Assembly (NCBI GenBank): GCA_945949385.1
Contig: CAMFEL010000006.1
Location: 1-28,257 of the forward strand
Length of the DNA: 28,257 nt
Direction of reading: 5' to 3'
DNA from: an uncultured Clostridia bacterium
GTDB lineage: Bacteria > Bacillota > Clostridia > Oscillospirales > CAG-272
The position numbers and the translations under genes are program-made. The notes below the pieces were generated by a model that did not search any database, was not told the origin of the DNA, and worked only from the letters and a program-made list of their open reading frames with translations. How positions within the stretch are numbered: the first letter of the stretch is position 1; each line of letters starts with the position of its first letter. This document shows positions 12,948-20,159 of the stretch, one piece after another.

Positions 12948-15900
12948 ATGAGAAACTCTAAGCCCAAAAAGCTGACGGCGCTTGTGCTGGCGCTTGTTAT
13001 GCTTATTGGCTCCACGGTTACGGTGTTTGCCGCTGACGGCGATTCCGGTACCGCGGGAACACAGTCCGGCACGCTTACCGAGCTGGGCTCCGACTACGCT
13101 CTGATAGGTTACGAGAGCTACAAAACCAAGTACAATTACAGCACGGATATGCGCACCGGAGAGGAGGTTACCGTCTCCGCCGTTGACTATGTCAAAGACC
13201 CCGAGGTGACTACCGCCGAGGTGGAGGAGACGACTGTCGACGGTGTGGACTGCATTCTGGTGAGCGAGTCCGGTTCCGTTTCCTGGAAGATAGACATTCC
13301 CGAGACGGGATGGTACTGTGTGCGTTTCGTTTACCGTGCGGCAAACGACAAGACCACGGATATTGAGCGAGTGTTTAAAATCAACGGCAAGGCTCCTTAT
13401 TCCGAGGCGAGATACCAGAATATGAACAAGATCTGGTACTTCGACTATGTGGGAGATCCTTCGGAGCGCGACGGCGTGTTTGAGTTTGATTCCACCGGAA
13501 ACGAGCTGCGCCCCGCTGCCGTTCTCAGTCAGGAGTGGACGGATTACAGCGTAAAAGACACCGACGGCTATTACACCACTCCTCTGGAGTTCTACCTTGA
13601 AAAAGGCGAAAATACCATCACTCTTGACGGTGTGCGCGACAAGGCGTATTTCTCCGAAGTGGGCGTTTATACATACGAGGAGCTTCCCTCCTACGAGGAC
13701 GTGCTGAAGGAATATGAAAGCAAAGGCTACGAGCCTGCCGACACCGACCCCATATACTTCGAGGCCGAGACTCCCGATAAAGTGTCCAACTATACCATTT
13801 ATCCCATATATGACCGTTCCTCCGCCATCACCAGCCCTCAGGACAAAGCCAAGATACTGAGAAATACCATGGGCGGCGACAAGTGGGTTACCAACGGTCA
13901 GTGGATAAGCTACAGCTTTGAGTGCGAGGAAAGCGGCCTGTATCAGATCGGTATCCGTTTCTCTCAGGATGTGCTCAAGGGCATGTATACTTCAAGAGCT
14001 GTCCGCATTGACGGAGAGTATCCTTTTGAGGAAGCAAAGGCGTGCCAGTTCCCCTACGACAACAAGTGGCAGACCGGGTATCTGGGCGACGGCAACAACG
14101 AGTTCCGGTTCTACCTTGAAAAGGGAACGCACACCATTGAGCTTGAGGTTTGTCTCGGCAGCCTTTCCGATGTGGTGCGCCAGGTGGACTCTGTGGTGAA
14201 CAGCCTCAATAACGACTATATGAGTATAGTTGAGCTGACGGGCGCTGACCCCGATGAATACCGCGATTACGGCTTTACAAGAATAATGCCCGATGTAATA
14301 GCGGATCTGGGTATCCAGTCAAGCATTCTTTATCAGCTTGTGGACTACATTTCCGAGATAAACGGCATAAAGTCCGACAACACCTCCACCCTTGAGCAGG
14401 CGGCGGTGCTGGTGGAAAAAATGTCCTCCGACGAGAAAGAGATCGCAGCTAATCTTTCGTCTCTTAAAGAATGGGTCTCCTCTCTCGGCACATGGCTCTC
14501 CGATGTGAGCACCCAGTACCTTGAGATGGACTATATAATTATTCAGCCCGCGGACAGCGAGCTTCCCCGTGCCGAGGCCAACGGCTGGCAGTCCTTCTGG
14601 TTTGAAATGCAGAAGTTCTTTGCAAGCTTTTATGCGGACTACAACGCTATCGGCGCAGACAGCGAAAACGAAAACTCCAAGACCATTGAGGTCTGGACTA
14701 CCTCCGGACGTGACCAGGCACAGATCATTAAGAACCTTGTGAACAACGGCTATACGCTGGAATATAACGTAAATGTAAATCTTAAGCTGGTGGCAGGCGG
14801 CGCATTGCTTCCGTCAATACTTGCGGGAGTCGGCCCCGACGCTTCCATTGACGCCACAAACCCCTTGGATATGGCGATCCGAGGCGCGGTGCTTCCGCTG
14901 AATGACTACGATACATTTGATGAGGTAATGACCCGGTTTGCCGACTCGGCAAAGGATCCCCTGTCGCTTTACGGCAAAACCTATGCGATCCCCGTGACTC
15001 AGTCCTTCCCTGTTATGTTCTGCAGGGACGATATACTTTCCGAGCTGGGACTTGAGGTGCCCGAAACCTGGGACGACCTTATGAGCATGGTGCCGGTGCT
15101 TCAGTTCAATAACATGGACATCGGTATGACGCAGGATTACATGATATTCCTGTATCAGGCGGGCGGCGAATACTGGAAGAACGAAGGTATGGCAATCAAC
15201 TTTGACGACTATACCACTCTCGATTCCTTTGAGTATATGTGCAACTTCTTCACGCAGTTCTCGCTTCCTATCTCATACAGCGCGGAGAACCGCTTCAAGA
15301 CAGGCGAAATGCCCGTGCTTATCAACAGCTATGCTTTCTATAACACGCTTATCGTGTTCGCGCCTGAAATTTCAGGTCTGTGGAGCTTCTACGAAATTCC
15401 CGGCACTCTTGATAAGGAAACCGGCGAGGTCAACCGCACCTCCATGTCTGCCATTTCCGGTATAATCATTCCCCGCGGCTCCAATGATGACGAGACCGCG
15501 TGGACTTTCCTCGACTGGTACAGCGACAAGGATTTCCAGGTGGACTATTCCAACGAGATGATGGCCCTGCTGGGTCCCTCCGCAAAGCAGCAGGTGGCAA
15601 ATCTTGAAGCTTTCGAGGAGCTGCCCTGGTCGGAGAGCGAGGCTTCTACACTTCGTTCCTGCCTTGATCATACGGCGGCAATAGTTCCTTATCCCGGCAA
15701 CTATTATGTGGGACGTTACGCCGGATTTGCCTTCAACGCGGCGTATAACGATAAGGAAGATCCCTCCGACGAGCTTCTCAGCTACGTTGATACCATCAAT
15801 AAGGAGCTTACGCGTAAGCGTAAAGAGTTCGATCTGATGGTTGACGATGAGTGGCAGGCTATTAAAGACTATATGGGCTTTGAATCCTTCAACGATTGGA

Positions 15901-16103
15901 AGGAATACTGGGCGGAGCTTAACGATCTTGACATCGACAGCGACACCACCTATATTCAGGACAACCGCGACGGTGCTAAGGAATACACCTATGTTGACTG
16001 GATGGACGATAATAAGATAACCGTGGAAAGCCACCAAAAATGGCTGAACGCGGTCAAGTATGACGGCGAGACCCGAACCTATAAGGAATGGGTCGAAAAA
16101 TAA
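12948..16103 (+). CDS. Large extracellular sugar-binding protein of an ABC importer
   Basis: The product is 1051 residues, more than twice the usual size for a solute-binding protein. A signal peptide (LTALVLALVMLIGSTVTVFA) ends near residue 28 with an AxA-type cleavage site and no lipobox cysteine. Two related beta-rich domains follow, at about 40-255 and 270-405; each ends in FYLEKG(E/T)(N/H)TI, suggesting duplication of a carbohydrate-binding-like module. A mostly helical segment (about 420-560) leads to a family 1 type binding domain from about residue 578, with the hinge-region pattern YGKTYAIPVTQSFPVMFCRDDIL and ETAWTFLDWY. It is followed by its permease genes. The ligand is unknown; a complex polysaccharide or oligosaccharide is inferred. 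AGGAGG precedes the ATG. Confidence 0.85.
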   Translation: MRNSKPKKLTALVLALVMLIGSTVTVFAADGDSGTAGTQSGTLTELGSDYALIGYESYKTKYNYSTDMRTGEEVTVSAVDYVKDPEVTTAEVEETTVDGVDCILVSESGSVSWKIDIPETGWYCVRFVYRAANDKTTDIERVFKINGKAPYSEARYQNMNKIWYFDYVGDPSERDGVFEFDSTGNELRPAAVLSQEWTDYSVKDTDGYYTTPLEFYLEKGENTITLDGVRDKAYFSEVGVYTYEELPSYEDVLKEYESKGYEPADTDPIYFEAETPDKVSNYTIYPIYDRSSAITSPQDKAKILRNTMGGDKWVTNGQWISYSFECEESGLYQIGIRFSQDVLKGMYTSRAVRIDGEYPFEEAKACQFPYDNKWQTGYLGDGNNEFRFYLEKGTHTIELEVCLGSLSDVVRQVDSVVNSLNNDYMSIVELTGADPDEYRDYGFTRIMPDVIADLGIQSSILYQLVDYISEINGIKSDNTSTLEQAAVLVEKMSSDEKEIAANLSSLKEWVSSLGTWLSDVSTQYLEMDYIIIQPADSELPRAEANGWQSFWFEMQKFFASFYADYNAIGADSENENSKTIEVWTTSGRDQAQIIKNLVNNGYTLEYNVNVNLKLVAGGALLPSILAGVGPDASIDATNPLDMAIRGAVLPLNDYDTFDEVMTRFADSAKDPLSLYGKTYAIPVTQSFPVMFCRDDILSELGLEVPETWDDLMSMVPVLQFNNMDIGMTQDYMIFLYQAGGEYWKNEGMAINFDDYTTLDSFEYMCNFFTQFSLPISYSAENRFKTGEMPVLINSYAFYNTLIVFAPEISGLWSFYEIPGTLDKETGEVNRTSMSAISGIIIPRGSNDDETAWTFLDWYSDKDFQVDYSNEMMALLGPSAKQQVANLEAFEELPWSESEASTLRSCLDHTAAIVPYPGNYYVGRYAGFAFNAAYNDKEDPSDELLSYVDTINKELTRKRKEFDLMVDDEWQAIKDYMGFESFNDWKEYWAELNDLDIDSDTTYIQDNRDGAKEYTYVDWMDDNKITVESHQKWLNAVKYDGETRTYKEWVEK

Positions 16104-16137
16104 TAATTCCTTCCTATTGTTATAATAGACATAATAC

Positions 16138-16164
16138 GCATGGCGGGGCGTGTCTCCGCCGTGC
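16138..16164 (+). other. Intercistronic hairpin after the binding-protein gene
   Basis: GCATGGCGG (16138-16146) pairs with CCGCCGTGC (16156-16164), including one T:G pair, around a nine-base loop. No T-run follows. It lies in the 87-base gap between the binding-protein gene and the first permease gene, where a 3' stabilising or partial-termination structure would raise binding-protein levels over permease. Confidence 0.55.
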
Positions 16165-16190
16165 CGAAATCTTGAACAGGAGAAAAAGTC

Positions 16191-17132
16191 ATGGCTAAAA
16201 AAACCAAAGACGCCACGTACAACGGTAATATGACCAAGGCCCAGTGGACGTGGCTTCTGATGAAACGGTATAAAATAGGATATTTCATGATCGCACCCTT
16301 CATGATCCTGTTTTTCCTTTTCACTGTAATTCCTGTCGTAGCTTCCATCTTCGTCAGCCTTACAGACTACAATATGCTTCAGTGGCCCAACTGGGTCGGT
16401 CTTAACAACTACATCACGCTGTTCCTTGACGACGACCTTTTTATCATAGCGCTGAAGAACACACTTTTGTTTGCGGTAGCGGTAGGCCCCGCTTCCTATC
16501 TGCTTTCTTTCTGCGTAGCATGGTTTATAAACGAGCTGAGCCCCAAAATGAGAGCTTTCGTTACGCTGATTTTCTATGCGCCCTCCATTTCGGGCGGTGC
16601 ATATACCATATTCTCCTACATATTTGCCTCCGACTCCTACGGACTTGTAAACGGCTGGCTTCTGAAATTCGGACTGATCGACTCGCCTATACTGTTCTTC
16701 CAGAACACCAAGTGGGTCATGCCGCTGTGTATAGCCATCGCGTTGTGGATGTCGCTGGGTACGGCGTTCCTGAGCTTTATCGCAGGTCTTCAGGGACTGG
16801 ACCGCAGCCAGTTTGAGGCGGCTGCCGTTGACGGTATCACAAACCGCTGGCAGGAGCTTTGGTATGTGACTCTTCCCAACATGAAGAGCCAGCTCCGATT
16901 CGGTGCGGTCATGGCAATAACCGGCTCATTCGGCTTCGGCGCGGTGGTTACCGCTCTTGCAGGAAACCCCTCCGTTGAGTACTGTGCTTACACTATCGCT
17001 CATCACCTGGAGGAATACGGCGGCAGCCGTATGGAGGTCGGCTATGCATCGGCAATATCGTTCGTTTTGTTCCTTATAATGGTGGGAGCAAATATGCTCG
17101 TGCAGAAGCTGCTTGCAAAGGTAGGTGAATGA
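16191..17132 (+). CDS. Sugar ABC transporter permease, MalF type (pair 1)
   Basis: This 313-residue integral membrane protein has about six hydrophobic segments, starting with IGYFMIAPFMILFFLFTVIPVV. The cytoplasmic EAA loop reads FEAAAVDGITNRWQELWYVTLP, the site that docks on the ATPase. These features place it in the MalF/UgpA/LplB-like carbohydrate uptake family. It should pair with the next gene product, whose start codon overlaps its stop in an ATGA tetranucleotide. AGGAG precedes the ATG. The operon encodes no ATPase, so a shared MsmX-type ATPase encoded elsewhere is expected. The substrate is unknown. Confidence 0.92.
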   Translation: MAKKTKDATYNGNMTKAQWTWLLMKRYKIGYFMIAPFMILFFLFTVIPVVASIFVSLTDYNMLQWPNWVGLNNYITLFLDDDLFIIALKNTLLFAVAVGPASYLLSFCVAWFINELSPKMRAFVTLIFYAPSISGGAYTIFSYIFASDSYGLVNGWLLKFGLIDSPILFFQNTKWVMPLCIAIALWMSLGTAFLSFIAGLQGLDRSQFEAAAVDGITNRWQELWYVTLPNMKSQLRFGAVMAITGSFGFGAVVTALAGNPSVEYCAYTIAHHLEEYGGSRMEVGYASAISFVLFLIMVGANMLVQKLLAKVGE

Positions 17133-18013
17133 CGGTGAAAACAAAAAAGCTTAGAACAAGACGCCACACCGTCGTTCTTTCCAGAAGTGCCGGCGGCGAT
17201 TTCGGAATAACGATATTCCTGATCATTTTGGGCGTAATAATGTTTTTGCCCCTTTACTATGTGGTAATTCAGTCCTTCAAGCCTCTTGACGAGCTGTTCT
17301 ACTACCCCCCGAAATTTTATGTAATAAATCCCACCTGGGACAACTTCACAAGCCTGTTCACACTTATGAGCGAGAGCTGGGTGCCCTTCTCAAGGTACAT
17401 ATTCAATACGGTGTTCATCACCTTCTGCGGTACCCTCGGCAACCTGGTGCTTTCCAGTCTGTGTGCATACGCTCTGTCGAAGATCCCTTTCCCGGGACGT
17501 AAGTTTTTCTTCCAGCTTGTTGAGAAGTCACTGATGATAGGCTCCACCGTGGGCAGTATCATTACCTTCATTATTATATCCTGGCTGGGTCTTATGGATA
17601 ACTACCTTGCGATCATTCTTCCCGCATGGTCGTCAACCCTGGGTCTGTACCTGATGAAGAACTTTATGGACTCCAATGTCACCACCTCTATTCTGGAAAG
17701 TGCCCGGCTTGACGGCGCAGGCGAGTTCAGAACCTTCTGGTCTATCGCGATGCCCATGGTAAAGCCGGCGTGGCTGACGCTGATAATTTACTCCTTCCAG
17801 GGGCTGTGGAACTCCGGAGCATCCATATTTATCCACAGCGAGGAACTGAAAACTCTTAACTACGCAATAACGCAGATTCTGAGCGCAGGTATCGTTCGTT
17901 CCGGCGCACAGGCAGCAAGCGGCGTTATAATGATGGCGGTGCCTATCATCGTATTCGTTGTATCTCAGAGTAAGATAATCGAGACGATGGGTACCAGCGG
18001 TATGAAGGACTGA
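17129..18013 (+). CDS. Sugar ABC transporter permease, MalG type (pair 1)
   Basis: This 294-residue inner-membrane permease starts with a short basic cytoplasmic tail and a first segment ITIFLIILGVIMFLPLYYVVIQSF, typical of the MalG/LacG/YtcP group. The EAA loop is recognisable as ESARLDGAGEFRTFWSIAMPMVKP. It overlaps the preceding permease gene by four bases (ATGA), indicating translational coupling and 1:1 synthesis. A GTG at 17135 is an alternative start. The next gene begins ten bases after its stop. Confidence 0.92.
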   Translation: MTVKTKKLRTRRHTVVLSRSAGGDFGITIFLIILGVIMFLPLYYVVIQSFKPLDELFYYPPKFYVINPTWDNFTSLFTLMSESWVPFSRYIFNTVFITFCGTLGNLVLSSLCAYALSKIPFPGRKFFFQLVEKSLMIGSTVGSIITFIIISWLGLMDNYLAIILPAWSSTLGLYLMKNFMDSNVTTSILESARLDGAGEFRTFWSIAMPMVKPAWLTLIIYSFQGLWNSGASIFIHSEELKTLNYAITQILSAGIVRSGAQAASGVIMMAVPIIVFVVSQSKIIETMGTSGMKD

Positions 18014-18023
18014 GGAGGTTCAA

Positions 18024-20141
18024 ATGAAAAAGATATTCAGAATACTCCTTATAGCAGGGGCAATGCTCATGCTGCTTACTACCGCTACCTCCGCGGCGGC
18101 ACCCTATGCCACATATATCTATTCCTCGGACGGCTTCACCATGGAGTCCCCCGACGCCTATGTTCCCGATGTGGTGGTTGATGCCGAGTATATCGGCCCC
18201 GACGCTCAGGGCAACTATGTCAGGATAAGCGGACTTAAGGATGTTGCTATCGGTGAGGATAACAAAGTGTATCTTTCCGACGGAACGGAAAACAAAATTT
18301 ACGTTCTGGACTCCTACTATAAGTACCTGTACACCATAAGCGATTTTGTAAACGAGCAAGGTGTGCGCGACAGCTTCAGGGGCGTTTCCGGACTTTTCGT
18401 AAACGATAAGTACATATACGCCTGCGATACGGACAACAACAGAATAGTAATGTTCGACCTGAAGGGCAACTTCGTAAAGACTGTCAAGCAGCCCGAAAGC
18501 GCTCTGTTCAATACGGACTCCATATATAAGCCCGTTGCGGTGGCAGTGGATACATACGGCAGAATGTTCATCGTGTCCTCCACTACCTACGAGGGCGTTA
18601 TCGTAATGAGCGACAGAGGCGACTTTTACGGATACATCGGCGCTCAGAAGGTTAAGCTCAGCAAGTGGGAAATCTTCTGGAGAACGGTTAGCCCCGCCTC
18701 CGCAAGCGATGTTCAGTACTTATCCTCGGAGTATAACAACATTACCATCGACGACGAAAACTTCATATATGTCACCTCCTCCTCCCTTGACGAGGAAACG
18801 CAGGGAAGCTCAACCGGCAGCGACTACGCTCCCGTTAAAAAGCTTAACGCCAGCGGCAGCGACGTTATGAACAGAAAAGGCTTCTTCGCTCCCAACGGTG
18901 AGGTGAAATACACCACAGACGAAAATGACCCCAAAACAGGTCCGTCTATTCTGGTTGACGTGGCAATAGGACCCGAGGGCACCTGGTCAATTATCGACCA
19001 GAGACGCTCCAAGGTGTTCACCTACGACCAGAACGGCAACCTCCTGTTTGCTTTCGGTGACTCCGGTAACCAGAAGGGCTCCATTGATACTGTCAAGGCC
19101 GTTTGCTATCAGGGAGACAAAATGATACTTCTTGACTCCGGCTACGGCAGCTTTACGGTGTACCGCCGTACCGAATACGGCGATATACTGATAAAGGCGC
19201 TGAAAAACCAGAACGACATGAACTACGCGGCAGAGGTCGAGGACTGGACGGAGATCCTTAAGCGCAACAACAACTTCGATGTGGCATACAACGGTATTGC
19301 GGCAGCGAAGTACCGCGACAAGGATTATGACGGCGCAATGGAGTATTACAAGGCTGCCTCTAACGCAGAGGGCTACTCCAATGCCTTCAAGGAAGTCAGA
19401 AAAGAATGGATGTCCAAATTCTTCTGGGTCGTTCCCGTTGTCATAGTTGCGGTGCTGATCCTTATAGCGAAATTTGCAGGCTATGCCTCAAAGAAAAATA
19501 AGGAAATAGCGCTGAAGGTAGGGCAAAAGAATATTAAGGAAGAATTGCTGTACGGCTTCCATGTAATACTGCATCCCTTTGACGGCTTCTGGGATCTGAA
19601 GCACGAAAAGCGCGGCAGCGTAAGAGGCGCCGTAATAATTCTGATAATTACCGTGCTTGCGGTATTCTATCAGGGTATCGGCGGCGGCTACCTTTACAGC
19701 AAAGGCTTCAGCAGCGCTTTGGGTACGCTGATGTCCATACTGGTGCCCCTTATGCTGTGGGTAATCGCAAACTGGTGTCTTACGACCCTGTTTGAGGGCG
19801 AGGGAACCTTTAAGGATGTGTTCGTGGCTACAAGCTATGCTCTGCTTCCCCTGCCGCTCATTATTATTCCCACTACCATAGTGTCCAACTTCATGACTCT
19901 TGACGAGTCTGCGCTGGTCAGCCTGTTCAACGGACTGGCATTCCTGTGGGTGGGACTGCTCATCTTCTTCGGAATGATGATCACTCACGACTATTCCATC
20001 GGCAAGAGCTTCCTTACGGCTTTGGGAACTATTGTGGGAATGGTGTTCATAATGTTCATAGCAGTGCTGTTCTCAACACTGGTGAGCAAAATGGTGTCCT
20101 TCATCTACGGCATCATTGAAGAGATACAATACCGAATGTAG
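18024..20141 (+). CDS. NHL-propeller, TPR and YIP1-domain membrane protein
   Basis: This 705-residue protein has a composite architecture. A signal peptide or N-terminal anchor (ILLIAGAMLMLLTTATSAAA) is followed by a predicted beta-propeller (about 60-375). That region shows repeated NHL-like strands such as LKDVAIGEDNKVYLSDGTENKIYVLD (continuous in the protein from about residue 72), ACDTDNNRIVMFD and VAIGPEGTWSIIDQ. A TPR-like helical pair (about 400-455, DVAYNGIAAAKYRDKDYDGAMEYYKAA) precedes a membrane segment (about 468-488). A YIP1-type multi-span domain begins near 505 (HVILHPFDGFWDL) and reaches the C-terminus. The propeller probably faces outward. GAGGAGG lies just upstream. Its function is unknown; its place between transporter genes suggests a scaffold or sensor for surface sugar capture. 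Confidence 0.82.
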   Translation: MKKIFRILLIAGAMLMLLTTATSAAAPYATYIYSSDGFTMESPDAYVPDVVVDAEYIGPDAQGNYVRISGLKDVAIGEDNKVYLSDGTENKIYVLDSYYKYLYTISDFVNEQGVRDSFRGVSGLFVNDKYIYACDTDNNRIVMFDLKGNFVKTVKQPESALFNTDSIYKPVAVAVDTYGRMFIVSSTTYEGVIVMSDRGDFYGYIGAQKVKLSKWEIFWRTVSPASASDVQYLSSEYNNITIDDENFIYVTSSSLDEETQGSSTGSDYAPVKKLNASGSDVMNRKGFFAPNGEVKYTTDENDPKTGPSILVDVAIGPEGTWSIIDQRRSKVFTYDQNGNLLFAFGDSGNQKGSIDTVKAVCYQGDKMILLDSGYGSFTVYRRTEYGDILIKALKNQNDMNYAAEVEDWTEILKRNNNFDVAYNGIAAAKYRDKDYDGAMEYYKAASNAEGYSNAFKEVRKEWMSKFFWVVPVVIVAVLILIAKFAGYASKKNKEIALKVGQKNIKEELLYGFHVILHPFDGFWDLKHEKRGSVRGAVIILIITVLAVFYQGIGGGYLYSKGFSSALGTLMSILVPLMLWVIANWCLTTLFEGEGTFKDVFVATSYALLPLPLIIIPTTIVSNFMTLDESALVSLFNGLAFLWVGLLIFFGMMITHDYSIGKSFLTALGTIVGMVFIMFIAVLFSTLVSKMVSFIYGIIEEIQYRM

Positions 20142-20159
20142 GCAGGGAGGAAACAGAAA

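Noticed and set aside
16121..16126. TATAAT as an internal promoter for the permeases
   Set aside because: No -35-like hexamer lies at 16-18 bp upstream, and the gap otherwise fits an intercistronic region.
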